Part shown: one piece after another, positions 46,769 through 56,301 of the stretch
How the letters are laid out: each line of letters opens with the position of its first letter
How positions within the stretch are numbered: the first letter of the stretch is position 1
Assembly: GCF_014855495.1 (NCBI RefSeq)
Contig: NZ_JACYFJ010000007.1
Location: 1 to 64,000 of the forward strand
Reading direction: 5' to 3'
Source of the DNA: Euzebyella saccharophila
GTDB taxonomy: Bacteria; Bacteroidota; Bacteroidia; Flavobacteriales; Flavobacteriaceae
DNA length: 64,000 bases
Notes under the pieces: model-generated
Databases searched by the model: none
The model's input: only the letters and a program-made list of their open reading frames with translations
What the model was told of the DNA's origin: nothing
Translations under genes and position numbers: made by a program

Positions 46769-47491
46769 ATGATTGTTAAAAGTCAAATAAAACTTATAAA
46801 AAGCCTACATCAAAAAAAGTACCGTAACCAGCACGGGCTTTTTTTTGTAGAAGGGGTAAAGGCGGTACAGGAAATTTTAGATTCCCATTTTGAAGTGGAT
46901 AGTGTTTATGCCACGGAAGAGAACTTGGTACATTCCACAGAGTCTATAGTTCATATAATTTCGGAGTTGGATCTTAAAAAAATAAGCGCTTTGACTACTC
47001 CGAACAAGGTGTTGGGAGTCTTTAAAATTCCAAAGGCAGCACCTCTTGTTTTTGATGATTGGATTGTTGCGGTTGATGATGTGCGGGATCCTGGAAATTT
47101 AGGGACCATTATTAGGTTATGCGACTGGTTTGGAATAAAGAATCTGCTATGTTCTGCTCGGACGGTGGATTGTTACAATCCTAAAACCATACAGGCAACC
47201 ATGGGTTCCTTGGCTCGGGTTCATGTGGGGTATACTAATTTAGAAAGGTTTTTAAGGGATGCGCAATTACCTATTTACGGAGCTTTTATGAACGGCACCA
47301 ATATATATTCAAGTAATTTGCCTTCCAAAGGAATTTTGGTAATGGGCAATGAGGCCAATGGCATATCAAGCGAGATAGAAAAGGTGGTCGATGAAAAAAT
47401 AAGTATTCCACAATTTGGCAGGCAACAGACCGAAAGTTTAAATGTGGCCACGGCCACGGCCATTTTGCTCAGTGAAATTAGAAGGTGCTAG
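46769..47491 (+). CDS. TrmH/SpoU-family RNA 2'-O-methyltransferase
   Basis: 240 residues. An N-terminal substrate-binding domain (about 1-90), then the knotted SPOUT domain with DDVRDPGNLGTIIRLCDWFG, LVMGNEANGIS and ISIPQFGRQQTESLNVATATAILL, the three SAM-binding motifs. Methylates ribose 2'-OH in rRNA or tRNA; the exact site cannot be assigned. Starts 14 bases from the divergent Omp85-family gene, so the promoters must overlap coding sequence. Confidence 0.92.
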   Translation: MIVKSQIKLIKSLHQKKYRNQHGLFFVEGVKAVQEILDSHFEVDSVYATEENLVHSTESIVHIISELDLKKISALTTPNKVLGVFKIPKAAPLVFDDWIVAVDDVRDPGNLGTIIRLCDWFGIKNLLCSARTVDCYNPKTIQATMGSLARVHVGYTNLERFLRDAQLPIYGAFMNGTNIYSSNLPSKGILVMGNEANGISSEIEKVVDEKISIPQFGRQQTESLNVATATAILLSEIRRC

Positions 47492-47497
47492 CTTTTT

Positions 47498-48217
47498 TTA
47501 TTCAAACGTAAAGTTAACAAAAATACCCCTGGTGCTCATTTTTTCAATGTTGCCGGTCCAAGGGCTGTTAGGGTCTACATCCCGTACCAATTCATCGGTA
47601 AGTCCAAAAACCCCACGTATGGATGGGGTAAATTTGAAATATTCCAAATAAAAGTCGATACCAAAACCAAGTTCGTAATTGTAGGTCCATTTTTTCATTC
47701 GAAAAGTTCCACTACTGTTGTCATCCGGGCTGGCTTCATTGCTGCCCAAGTTAAGGGAAGCAGATGGTCCGGCAACTAAAAATGGCTTCCAGTTTCCTAA
47801 TCTTCGGGTACTAATTTTAGCCAATATTGGAAAATTGATGTAGGTAGACTTTACTTCCCTAATGGCATTTCGCTCTCCTTCTTCCGTTGCTTGAAAACCA
47901 GGGAAACCCAATGTACGGGAATTATAATATAGGCCGGGTTCCATTCGTATATCTAAAAACTCGTGAAGGTTCATTTCGCCAATAAGTCCCACATTAAACC
48001 CTGTGGACTCTAGAACTAGGACTTCCGTATTTTGGTTGCCTCGGTCATTTTTATAATCGAACTTAAAACCATATCGGTTAAAACCTAAAAAATATCCGTA
48101 ATTAAGAAACTTTTTATCCTTATTCTCTAGATTTAGGACTGGGTTGGAATTGAATTGAGCATGAACTGTAACTCCTAGAAACAGCATACTTGCCAAAAGC
48201 AGAAAAAATCTTTTCAT
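47498..48217 (-). CDS. porT: Type IX secretion system protein PorT
   Basis: 239 residues. Signal peptide (MKRFFLLLASMLFLGVTVHA) then an eight-stranded-type beta-barrel rich in aromatic residues and ending in Phe-Glu. Sequence and its place directly after ubiE fit PorT, an outer-membrane protein needed for type IX secretion and gliding. Convergent with the TrmH-type gene, six bases apart. Probably co-transcribed with ubiE, 85 bases upstream. Confidence 0.85.
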   Translation of the reverse strand: MKRFFLLLASMLFLGVTVHAQFNSNPVLNLENKDKKFLNYGYFLGFNRYGFKFDYKNDRGNQNTEVLVLESTGFNVGLIGEMNLHEFLDIRMEPGLYYNSRTLGFPGFQATEEGERNAIREVKSTYINFPILAKISTRRLGNWKPFLVAGPSASLNLGSNEASPDDNSSGTFRMKKWTYNYELGFGIDFYLEYFKFTPSIRGVFGLTDELVRDVDPNSPWTGNIEKMSTRGIFVNFTFE

Positions 48218-48302
48218 TCAAAAAAAATTATCCCGTTTGTGCCGTATCCTTTTGTTGAAAGGGGGTGCGGGTGTCTATAGGCTTTATCAAGCCCTGTTTT
48301 AT

Positions 48303-49031
48303 TTATTTCTTTGCAACGTAAATAGATGCCACCCCAAGTGTTTGGGGCTTGTTCTCTACCTCTATAAACCCAATTTTACGTAAAATATTGTTGAAGGCTT
48401 CTCCATGGGGGAAAACGGATGCAGATTCGCTTAGATATGAATAAGCAGAGCGGTCCTTGGAAAAGATTTTGCCTATAGCGGGTAGAATATACTTGGTGTA
48501 AAATGTATACCCTTGTTTAAATGGAAACTTTGTAGGTACGGATGTTTCCAACACTACAAATGTGCCTCCTTTGGCCAACACCCTATAGATTTCCGATAGT
48601 CCTTTATCAAGATTTTCAAAATTACGCACTCCAAAGGCTACGGTGACCGCATCAAAACTATCATTTTCAAAGGGTAGGTTTTCACTGTCTCCTACTACCA
48701 TTTCAATGGTGTTCTCCAATTTCTTTTGTGCCACCTTTTTCTTTCCTACCTCCAGCATACCTGGGGAAATGTCCAGGCCTACAATATTTTTGGCGCCCGT
48801 TTGGGTTAAATTAATAGCAAGGTCCCCTGTTCCTGTTGCGATATCCAAGACGGATTCAGGGTGGGTTTTTTGTATAATGGAAACCACTCTTTTTCTCCAT
48901 TTAATATCAATTCCAAAAGAAATAACGCGGTTAAGCCCATCGTAGTCCTCAGAAATGGTATCGAACATCTGGGTCACTTGGGCTTTTTTTCCCATTTGGG
49001 AGTTTTTATAGGGGGTCACCTTATTGGCCAT
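48303..49031 (-). CDS. ubiE: Demethylmenaquinone methyltransferase UbiE/MenG
   Basis: 242 residues from ATG 49031 (MANKVTPYKNSQMG). An upstream ATG at 49070 lies before the -7 element (49048-49055), so it is not the start. VLDIATGTGDLAI (SAM site), GLDISPGMLEVGKKK and VTVAFGVRNFENLDKGL are diagnostic. Methylates demethylmenaquinone in the last step of menaquinone synthesis. Confidence 0.95.
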   Translation of the reverse strand: MANKVTPYKNSQMGKKAQVTQMFDTISEDYDGLNRVISFGIDIKWRKRVVSIIQKTHPESVLDIATGTGDLAINLTQTGAKNIVGLDISPGMLEVGKKKVAQKKLENTIEMVVGDSENLPFENDSFDAVTVAFGVRNFENLDKGLSEIYRVLAKGGTFVVLETSVPTKFPFKQGYTFYTKYILPAIGKIFSKDRSAYSYLSESASVFPHGEAFNNILRKIGFIEVENKPQTLGVASIYVAKK

Positions 49032-49047
49032 GTGGCAATTTTTGTGG

Positions 49048-49055
49048 CAAAGATA
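49048..49055 (-). promoter_or_regulatory. -7 promoter element of ubiE/porT
   Basis: TATCTTTG on the minus strand, an exact TAnnTTTG match about 17 bases before the ubiE ATG. Confidence 0.6.
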
Positions 49056-49152
49056 CAATATAGCCTGCACTATGCGTTTAGCATTTTGGTAATTACAAGG
49101 GAGGTAAATATCAATTAAGCATCAAAATAAAAGGGGCTACGGATTAAATGTG

Positions 49153-49160
49153 TAATTTTG
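49153..49160 (+). promoter_or_regulatory. -7 promoter element of trkA-trkH
   Basis: TAATTTTG, an exact TAnnTTTG match identical to the mraZ element, about 80 bases before the trkA ATG. Confidence 0.6.
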
Positions 49161-49240
49161 CGACGCAATTAACGACCTAAGAAGGCTTACTTTTTGTTGC
49201 TTAGTCAATTAAATTGCAGACCACACAAAGTTGTTAGTAG

Positions 49241-50590
49241 ATGAAAATTATTATTGCAGGTGCCGGTGAGGTAGGATTTCACCTTGCTAAACTGCTATCT
49301 TACGAATCTCAGGACATCACTTTAATCGATACCAATAAGGAGAGTCTCGCATACGCGGATACCCATTTGGATATACGGGTTTTACGTGGTGATGCCACTT
49401 CTATATCGGTGCTTAAGGATGCCAACGTTCAAGATTCCAATCTAATGATCGGGGTTACGGCTTCTGAAACTACCAACCTCACCCTTTGCATGCTTGCCAA
49501 GCAATTGGGGTGTGAGCGTACCATTGCCAGAATTTCCAATACCGAATTTATAGATGACCGGGAAACCATTCGTTTTTCAGAATTGGGTATAGATGAGCTT
49601 ATTTCCCCGGAGGAGCTGGCAGCAACGGAAATTAAGTTATTGCTTAATAAGAGCGCCTTCAACGACACCTATGAATTTGAAGATGGTAAATTGATCATGG
49701 TGGGCGTATCCCTTCCGCCTTCTGCACCCTTTGTGGGTAAAATGGTGAAGGAAGCTGCAAAAATTTTTCCGGAGCTGCATTTTATGCCCATCGCCCTTCA
49801 GCGAACAGGAACCCAATATACAGTGGTGCCTCGTGGTGATACCATTTTTAAGGATGGTGACCAGGTATATTTCATTACCACCAAGGAAGGGGTAGATGAA
49901 CTGTACAAGCTTACAGGTAAGAAAAAGGAGGAAATTAAGAATGTGATGATTTTGGGGGGTAGCAAGGTAGGTTTCAAATCTGCTCGTGACCTTTGCCAGA
50001 ATCGCTTCAATGTAAAATTGATAGAAAAAGATAAGGAGAAGGCTTTTGATTTGGCAGATGATCTTCCCAATGCCTTGGTCATTAATGGCGATGGTAGAAA
50101 TGTGGAGTTGCTGGAAGAGGAAAGCTTGGAGTCCATGGATGCTTTTATTGCGGTAACCGGTAACTCGGAAACCAATATTATGTCCTGTCTGGTTGCCAAG
50201 TCCAAAAGAATAAAAAAGACCATTGCTCTAGTTGAAAATATGGATTACTTTCAACTTTCCCATTCTATAGGTATCGATACCCTTATCAATAAAAAACTTT
50301 TGGCGGCGAATAACATTTTCCGTCATATCCGTAAAGGGGAGGTTGTTGCCCTTATGAGATTGAATAATCTAAATGCCGAAATTTTGGAATTTGTGGTAAA
50401 ACCAAGTTCTAGAGTAACCGGAACTATTATTAGAGAGTTGGATTTTCCTAGATCTGCAACCATTGGAGGAGTCATTAGGGATGATGAGGGTATAATCGCG
50501 CTAGGGGGGTTTGAGATAAAGGCGGGGGACCGTGTAGTGGTTTGTTGCCTTCCAGAAGCCATTCCAAAAATTGAACGTTTATTTCTCTAA
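49241..50590 (+). CDS. trkA: Trk potassium-uptake NAD-binding protein TrkA
   Basis: 449 residues. Two RCK modules in tandem, each with a nucleotide-binding fold: IIAGAGEVGFHLAKLL at the N-terminus and VMILGGSKVGFKSARDL in the middle, each followed by a RCK-C domain. Forms the cytoplasmic gating ring that controls TrkH in response to nucleotides. Shares one base with trkH (TAATG), so production is coupled. Confidence 0.95.
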   Translation: MKIIIAGAGEVGFHLAKLLSYESQDITLIDTNKESLAYADTHLDIRVLRGDATSISVLKDANVQDSNLMIGVTASETTNLTLCMLAKQLGCERTIARISNTEFIDDRETIRFSELGIDELISPEELAATEIKLLLNKSAFNDTYEFEDGKLIMVGVSLPPSAPFVGKMVKEAAKIFPELHFMPIALQRTGTQYTVVPRGDTIFKDGDQVYFITTKEGVDELYKLTGKKKEEIKNVMILGGSKVGFKSARDLCQNRFNVKLIEKDKEKAFDLADDLPNALVINGDGRNVELLEEESLESMDAFIAVTGNSETNIMSCLVAKSKRIKKTIALVENMDYFQLSHSIGIDTLINKKLLAANNIFRHIRKGEVVALMRLNNLNAEILEFVVKPSSRVTGTIIRELDFPRSATIGGVIRDDEGIIALGGFEIKAGDRVVVCCLPEAIPKIERLFL

Positions 50591-52080
50591 TGCGTCTTAA
50601 TACCAAAATCATATTCCATATTATGGGGCTGTTATTGCTTTGCAATGGGGCCTTTATGTTATTGGCTGCGCTTTTAAGCGGTATATACAAGGACGGTGCT
50701 ACCTTGGGCATAGGTTTGGCGGCCATTACCACCATGTTTGTGGGAACTTTTGCTATGTTCTATACAAGGGGGCATAAGAAAGAGGTGAAGAAAAAAGAGG
50801 GGTACATTATTGTTACTTTCGGTTGGATTGTAATGTCCGCCAGTGGTATGTTGCCTTATTTATTTTCGGATGCCATACCCTCTGTAACCAATGCCTTTTT
50901 TGAAACCATTTCGGGTTATACCACAACTGGGGCATCCATTTTGGATGATATTGAGGCCCTGCCCGAAGGACTCTTGTTTTGGCGTAGTCTTACCCACTGG
51001 ATAGGAGGAATGGGAATTATCGTTTTAGCAATTGCCATCCTTCCATTATTGGGAATAGGGGGGATGCAGCTCTTTGCTGCTGAAGCTCCGGGGCCTAGCG
51101 CAGATAAACTGCATCCTAGAATTACCGATACCGCCAAAAGACTTTGGCTTATCTATGTGGGGTATACCATTGCGGAAACCATTCTTTTGAGGCTCGCCGG
51201 GATGTCTTTTTTTGATGCTATTAACCATTCGCTGGCAACATTGTCAACAGGTGGCTTTTCAACAAAAAACCTGAGTCTCGCCTATTGGAATGACCAGCCG
51301 CTGATTCAATATATTGTAATTTTATTCATGTTTTTGGCGGGTACCAACTTTGTATTGAGCTATTTTGCTTTTAAAGGAAAGGTGCAGCGAATTATAAAGG
51401 ACGAGGAGTTAAAATTCTATACGGGCTTTATCCTGTTTTTTACAATAGTTGCCGCCTTGGTGGTATACTTTAAGGCGAGCCCCGTGGTGAACGATTACCA
51501 TCCTATGGTTTTGGGCAATGCCGAAAGTGCCTTTAGACATACCTTGTTTCAAGTAATTGCAGTAGTGACTACAACGGGATTTGTTACTGCTGATTTTACA
51601 AGTTGGACACCCTTTTTGACCGTATTCTTTTTTGGTTTAATGTTTTTGGGCGGATCGGCCGGTTCCACTGCAGGTGGTATTAAGGTAATGCGCCATTTAT
51701 TGATTATAAAAAATGGCTTGCTTGAATTTAAAAGGTCACTGCATACCAGTGCGGTCATTCCTGTACGCTATAATGGTAGAACTGTAAAGGAACATATTGT
51801 TTATAATATAATCGGTTTTTTTGTGCTTTATATGCTTCTGTTTATCATAGGAGCATTGGGGTTGGGAGCTATGGGGATAGATTTTGTGACGGCCATTGGC
51901 GGAGCTGCTTCTTCATTAGGTAACGTAGGGCCCGCATTTGGTACCTTAAATCCGGTGAGTAATTTTAACGGACTACCAGATATTGGTAAGTGGTGGTGCG
52001 GCTTTTTAATGCTGGCGGGCAGATTGGAATTATTTACGGTGTTAATTCTCTTATCTCCCTATTTCTGGAAGAAAACATAA
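50590..52080 (+). CDS. trkH: Trk potassium transporter membrane subunit TrkH
   Basis: 496 residues with about ten membrane segments and four selectivity-filter-like loops: TISGYTTTGASIL, LATLSTGGFSTKN, VVTTTGFVTADF and GGAASSLGNVGPAFG. Imports K+ through the inner membrane with TrkA. Followed by a terminator shared with the convergent aminotransferase gene. Confidence 0.95.
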   Translation: MRLNTKIIFHIMGLLLLCNGAFMLLAALLSGIYKDGATLGIGLAAITTMFVGTFAMFYTRGHKKEVKKKEGYIIVTFGWIVMSASGMLPYLFSDAIPSVTNAFFETISGYTTTGASILDDIEALPEGLLFWRSLTHWIGGMGIIVLAIAILPLLGIGGMQLFAAEAPGPSADKLHPRITDTAKRLWLIYVGYTIAETILLRLAGMSFFDAINHSLATLSTGGFSTKNLSLAYWNDQPLIQYIVILFMFLAGTNFVLSYFAFKGKVQRIIKDEELKFYTGFILFFTIVAALVVYFKASPVVNDYHPMVLGNAESAFRHTLFQVIAVVTTTGFVTADFTSWTPFLTVFFFGLMFLGGSAGSTAGGIKVMRHLLIIKNGLLEFKRSLHTSAVIPVRYNGRTVKEHIVYNIIGFFVLYMLLFIIGALGLGAMGIDFVTAIGGAASSLGNVGPAFGTLNPVSNFNGLPDIGKWWCGFLMLAGRLELFTVLILLSPYFWKKT

Positions 52081-52111
52081 GTCTTGCTCTCCTTTAAGAG
52101 TTTGAACATAT

Positions 52112-52141
52112 AAAAAATGCCCCTAAGATGGGGCATTTTTT
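52112..52141. terminator. Bidirectional terminator between trkH and the aminotransferase gene
   Basis: AAAAAATGCCCC (52112-52123) pairs perfectly with GGGGCATTTTTT (52130-52141), 12 bp around loop TAAGAT. T-runs end both strands, so it can stop both convergent genes. Confidence 0.92.
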
Positions 52142-52160
52142 ATGAGTAAAGGAATTTGTT

Positions 52161-53369
52161 TTAGTTAAGGGCCTTCTTGATTCTAGCAACGGCCTCTTTG
52201 ATTTCGTTCTCAGAAGCGGCATAAGATATTCGAATGCTGTTTCCATTCCCGAAAGCGTCACCTGTAACAGTGGCAACATTGGCGTGTTCCAAAATGTACA
52301 TGGCCAAATCTGAAGCATTGTTAATGGTAACTCCGTTCAAGGTTTTACCAAAATAAGCACTCACATCTGGATACACATAAAATGCACCTTCCGGTTCGTT
52401 GCAACGAAAACCTTCAATTTCGTTTAATAGGCCAAGTATCAATTGTCTTCTTTCCTGAAATTTATCCACCATGTATTGAATTCTGCTAGGGGATTCGTTC
52501 AGCGCGGTAATGACAGCTCTTTGTGCGATACAATTGGCACCACTGGTAACTTGCCCTTGTAGCTTGTTACAAGCGCGAGCTATGAACGTAGGAGCGCCAA
52601 TATAACCTATTCTCCATCCCGTCATGGCAAAAGCCTTGGCTACACCATTAACGGTAACAGTCCTGTCATACATGTCTTCAAATGCCGCCATGGAAGCGTG
52701 CTTGGTAACTCCGTAGTTGATATGCTCGTAAATTTCATCACTAACTACGATAATTTGTGGATGCTTTTGCAGTACATCTGCCAAAGCCCTAAGTTCTTCT
52801 TCGCTATAGATAGACCCGCTGGGGTTGCAAGGAGAGCTGTACCAAAGCATTCTGGTTTTTGGCGTAATAGCGGCTTCCAACTGCTCCGGCGTCATTTTAA
52901 AATCGTTTTCAATGGTCGTTTCAACCTCTACCGGAACACCATCTGCCAATTTTACGATATCACTATAGCTCACCCAATATGGACATGGTAAAATAACCTC
53001 TTCGCCTTTGTTGAGTACCACTTGCGCCACATTGTACAAAGCTTGTTTTGCTCCTGTTGAAACCACAATTTGAGCAGGCTCATAGGCAATTTGGTTATCT
53101 CTTTTAAATTTGGTAATGATAGCCTCTTTTAATTCACCGTACCCATCTACCGGAGTATAGGAATTGTAGTCATCATTAATGGCCTGTATGGCCGCCTCCT
53201 TAATGTAATCAGGGGTATTGAAATCCGGTTCGCCCAAACTAAGGCCTATAATATCCTTGCCGGCGGCCCTAAGTTCGCGAGCCTTTGCCGCCATCTCCAA
53301 TGTGGCCGAGGGGGTTAAGCTGTTAATTCTTTCAGATAGTCCGTTAGACGTAGCTAGTGTTGAAGTCAT
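52161..53369 (-). CDS. Class I PLP-dependent aspartate aminotransferase
   Basis: 402 residues. A PLP fold-type I aminotransferase: the lysine that forms the Schiff base is Lys245 in AKAFAMTGWRIGY, substrate-binding motifs NPSGS (182-186) and DEIYEHINYG (211-220), and an Arg near the C-terminus (RISYA). It resembles the aspartate or aspartate/prephenate aminotransferase 1-alpha/1-beta branch; exact substrate cannot be fixed. Confidence 0.9.
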   Translation of the reverse strand: MTSTLATSNGLSERINSLTPSATLEMAAKARELRAAGKDIIGLSLGEPDFNTPDYIKEAAIQAINDDYNSYTPVDGYGELKEAIITKFKRDNQIAYEPAQIVVSTGAKQALYNVAQVVLNKGEEVILPCPYWVSYSDIVKLADGVPVEVETTIENDFKMTPEQLEAAITPKTRMLWYSSPCNPSGSIYSEEELRALADVLQKHPQIIVVSDEIYEHINYGVTKHASMAAFEDMYDRTVTVNGVAKAFAMTGWRIGYIGAPTFIARACNKLQGQVTSGANCIAQRAVITALNESPSRIQYMVDKFQERRQLILGLLNEIEGFRCNEPEGAFYVYPDVSAYFGKTLNGVTINNASDLAMYILEHANVATVTGDAFGNGNSIRISYAASENEIKEAVARIKKALN

Positions 53370-53432
53370 CTGTAATGTTTAGCTGTTGAAGTGATATGGA
53401 AAATTCTTCCTTTCACCATTTTAGGGTTTAAA

Positions 53433-54536
53433 TTATTGCAACTGAATGCTAGGTCTTTTTCCTAGTTCCTTCAGGTGTTTAAAGTGCGAAATTATAGCTT
53501 TTCTAGTAGTTTCATACTCGTGATAGGGTAAATTAAACTCCCTTGCGGTTTCTTTCACAATTTTGGAAATTTTTGTGTAATGTATATGGCTGATGTTAGG
53601 GAAGATATGGTGCTCGACCTGATGGTTAAGCCCTCCGGTAAACCAATTGACTATTCTATTTTTTGTGCTGAAATTAACCGTAGTGAACAATTGGTGAATG
53701 GCCCAAGTGTTCTTCATAGTACCGCTTTCATCCGGTAAAGGGGTCTGGGCGTCGTGAACTATGTGCGCCAGTTGAAATACAACGCTTAAAATAACTCCGG
53801 CTACATAGTGCATGATAAAAAAGCCCAGCAAAACTTCCCACCATGCCACATCAACAAATATCAATGGAAGTACGATCCAGATGGTAATGTAAAGCAGTTT
53901 GGTTATAACCAAGGTACTCCAATTTTTAACAGGGCTTGGAAGCTTCCCATAAGAAAGTTTCCGCTTCATATAGCGGTACATTTGTAAAAAGTCTGTGGTA
54001 ATGGCCCAATTGAAAGTAAGCAGTCCATAAAGTAATACGGAATAAAAGTGTTGAAACCTGTGGTGTTTTCTCCACTCGGCATGCTTCGAGAACCTAAGGA
54101 TGCGTCCAGCCTCCATATCTTCATCATGTTCATGAATATTGGTGTAGGTGTGGTGTAGTACGTTGTGCTGTACTTGCCAGTTGTATACATTACCTGCCAA
54201 AATGTAAATACTGCTTCCCATAAGCTTATTTACCCATTTTTTGTTGCTGTAGGCCCCATGGTTTCCATCGTGCATTACGTTCATGCCAACACCTGCCATG
54301 CCAACACCCATAACTATAGTCAGCAATAAATTGGCCCAGTTTGGTAACCCCATGGTTAAAATGGCAAAATAGGGTGTCAAGAAAATAGCGAACATGATGA
54401 CGGTCTTAAGGTGAAGCCGCCAATTGCCCGTCTTCTTTAATTGATTTTCTTTGAAATACTCATTGACCCTTTTGTTAAGTGTCTTAAAAAACTGAGCGGG
54501 ATCTTTACGTTGAAATCTTACGGTTGTTCGATTCAT
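53433..54536 (-). CDS. Membrane fatty acid desaturase
   Basis: 367 residues. Four predicted membrane segments and the three His boxes of di-iron desaturases: HDGNH at 89-93, HNVLHH at 124-129 and HQVEHH near residue 305. Boxes match acyl-CoA/linoleoyl-type desaturases, so it should introduce a double bond into fatty acids. Regiospecificity cannot be told. Divergent from rsmG; a minus-strand TATATTTG lies at 54635-54642. Confidence 0.88.
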   Translation of the reverse strand: MNRTTVRFQRKDPAQFFKTLNKRVNEYFKENQLKKTGNWRLHLKTVIMFAIFLTPYFAILTMGLPNWANLLLTIVMGVGMAGVGMNVMHDGNHGAYSNKKWVNKLMGSSIYILAGNVYNWQVQHNVLHHTYTNIHEHDEDMEAGRILRFSKHAEWRKHHRFQHFYSVLLYGLLTFNWAITTDFLQMYRYMKRKLSYGKLPSPVKNWSTLVITKLLYITIWIVLPLIFVDVAWWEVLLGFFIMHYVAGVILSVVFQLAHIVHDAQTPLPDESGTMKNTWAIHQLFTTVNFSTKNRIVNWFTGGLNHQVEHHIFPNISHIHYTKISKIVKETAREFNLPYHEYETTRKAIISHFKHLKELGKRPSIQLQ

Positions 54537-54634
54537 TATAGTTTAAGCTTTTGTGGATAATAGTAACCTTTTATCCTTATAAATTGTATTGAAGTTATTA
54601 TGTAACCGGTATATATAGTAATTTAGCCGACATA

Positions 54635-54642
54635 CAAATATA
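54635..54642 (-). promoter_or_regulatory. Possible -7 promoter element of the desaturase gene
   Basis: TATATTTG on the minus strand, an exact TAnnTTTG match, but about 100 bases from the start codon and immediately before rsmG. Confidence 0.4.
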
Positions 54643-54645
54643 CGC

Positions 54646-55281
54646 ATGACAGCCGAAATAGTTTTTAAATATTTTCCCAATTTATCCGATGTACAACAGC
54701 AAAATTTTATAAAGTTGGAGCACCTGTACAAAGATTGGAATCAAAAGATAAATGTGGTTTCAAGGAAAGATATTGATGAACTCTATTTGAGACATGTGCT
54801 GCATTCTTTGGGAATTGCCAAAGTACAAGAGTTTAATCCCGGAAGCAAAGTTCTAGATGTTGGAACGGGAGGCGGTTTTCCTGGAGTGCCCTTAGCAATT
54901 CTTTTTCCGGAAACGGATTTTACCCTTGTAGATTCGATTGGTAAAAAAATCAAGGTTGTGGATGAAGTGGTACAAGGGTTAGAACTTGACAATATCAATA
55001 CTGTTAATTCTAGGGTTGAGGAATTAAAGGGGCAGTTTGATTTTATTGTTAGTAGGGCGGTGGCCGCCATGCCTACTTTCACCCATTGGGTGAAGGGTAA
55101 AATTAAAAAGGATTCCGTACACGAAAGGAGGAATGGAATTTTATACTTGAAGGGGGGCGATTTGAGTGAGGAACTTAAGGAGTATAAAACAGTTCAAATT
55201 TATGACCTTCCCAACTTTTTTGAAGAGGACTTCTTCCAAACTAAAAAAGTAGTGTACCTACCTCTTAAATATAAGGGCTAA
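54646..55281 (+). CDS. rsmG: 16S rRNA m7G527 methyltransferase RsmG
   Basis: 211 residues. SAM-binding VLDVGTGGGFPGVPLAILFPE region, DSIGKKIKVVDEV and VSRAVAAMPTF are typical of RsmG/GidB. Methylates N7 of G527 in 16S rRNA. Its end is near a possible hairpin (55341-55366). Confidence 0.94.
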   Translation: MTAEIVFKYFPNLSDVQQQNFIKLEHLYKDWNQKINVVSRKDIDELYLRHVLHSLGIAKVQEFNPGSKVLDVGTGGGFPGVPLAILFPETDFTLVDSIGKKIKVVDEVVQGLELDNINTVNSRVEELKGQFDFIVSRAVAAMPTFTHWVKGKIKKDSVHERRNGILYLKGGDLSEELKEYKTVQIYDLPNFFEEDFFQTKKVVYLPLKYKG

Positions 55282-55340
55282 GTTATAAGCTCAACATCCT
55301 GTAATAGGTCTTCCTATACTTTCTCGCATAAATTTTCATG

Positions 55341-55366
55341 TGTCCCCAAATATGGATTTGGAGACA
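55341..55366. other. Hairpin in the 55282-55618 intergenic region
   Basis: TGTCCCCAAAT pairs with ATTTGGAGACA around ATGG, 11 bp with one mismatch, about 60 bases after rsmG. No T-run follows. Apart from this and the terminator at 55568-55591, the interval shows nothing I can identify; a 64-codon frame at 55340-55534 is not protein-like. Confidence 0.35.
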
Positions 55367-55567
55367 GGTGAGAATCATTCTTGTTCTTTGGGCAAACATC
55401 GTTCTTTTCATAATCCAGCGCATTTATCATTGTACAAAGGTGGGTTAATTACCTTTAATTTACAATTAATTAACGTTAAATTTACATTAGAATTGTGTTG
55501 GCCGGTACTTTTTACGGGTTTAGAATGTAGATAACGTGAAGTTTTGGTTGGTTATCTTAAATAAAAA

Positions 55568-55591
55568 CCCCTCTAAAACTAATTAGAGGGG
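55568..55591 (-). terminator. Terminator of the DinB-like gene
   Basis: CCCCTCTAA (55568-55576) pairs with TTAGAGGGG (55583-55591), 9 bp around AACTAA, then GTTTTTATTT on the minus strand. Confidence 0.82.
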
Positions 55592-55618
55592 CGAACAGAA
55601 TAAATGTTATGTTTATGC

Positions 55619-56131
55619 TTATTTGCTCCAAGGTGGTACAACCCCATTAGATCTAGCATATGCTATAAGTTGACCTTTGTGTTCTCCATTATGCTCCATT
55701 ATTATAAGCAAACCGGATAATTTATTCATCTGGGCAAAACCAAAATCAACTTCATCGTTTAGATTGCCGTCTTCTATTTTGGTTACGTTTTCTAGGACAA
55801 ATTCATTGGACTTTTTAAGGACTTCGATAATATTATCCTTGCCTGTTATTTTTGCCATATTCATCATATCCACATCTTCTGGTGGTGGGAAACCCAATTT
55901 GGATGCTAAAAAATAATTGGCACCAGCCACATGCAATAATGCTTCTCCTACTGAATTGACTCCTTCCATGGGGCGCCAATTGTATTGTTCTTCAGAAAAG
56001 GCCTGTGCTAGACTAAGAACCTGTTCTTGATTTCCTTTCAAAACTCCTTGTATGGTGTTTTGGGTTAATTTCTCTTGGGCGAAAGACATAAGGCAGCAAG
56101 AGAAAAATAGTAAAAAGACTAATTTTTTCAT
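55619..56131 (-). CDS. Secreted DinB-family metal-binding protein
   Basis: 170 residues. A clear signal peptide (MKKLVFLLFFSCCLMSFA), then a DinB four-helix bundle: the first metal His in LLHVAGANY, and EHNGEHKGQLIAYARSNG near the C-terminus with two more candidate His ligands. DinB-like proteins include metal-dependent transferases and hydrolases. Most are cytoplasmic, so export is noteworthy. Function unknown. Confidence 0.82.
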   Translation of the reverse strand: MKKLVFLLFFSCCLMSFAQEKLTQNTIQGVLKGNQEQVLSLAQAFSEEQYNWRPMEGVNSVGEALLHVAGANYFLASKLGFPPPEDVDMMNMAKITGKDNIIEVLKKSNEFVLENVTKIEDGNLNDEVDFGFAQMNKLSGLLIIMEHNGEHKGQLIAYARSNGVVPPWSK

Positions 56132-56256
56132 TTGTTCAATGTTTTAGTTGATGTTGTTAATCTGATGTAAGTGAATTCATTACCTCCCTTACAAGGTATG
56201 AAATCAATTAAAAAAATCCTCGTCAAACGAGAAATATAAATATTGGTTCATAAAAA

Positions 56257-56279
56257 AAGGGGATGTTATCCATCCCCTT
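56257..56279 (-). terminator. Terminator of pruA
   Basis: AAGGGGATG (56257-56265) pairs with CATCCCCTT (56271-56279), 9 bp with a five-base loop, T-run on the minus strand. Confidence 0.82.
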
Positions 56280-56301
56280 CCTACTTAATTCTGGAATATA
56301 T

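Noticed and set aside
55340-55534. A 64-codon + strand frame after rsmG
   Set aside because: Its composition is not protein-like and it contains the hairpin at 55341-55366; more likely intergenic.
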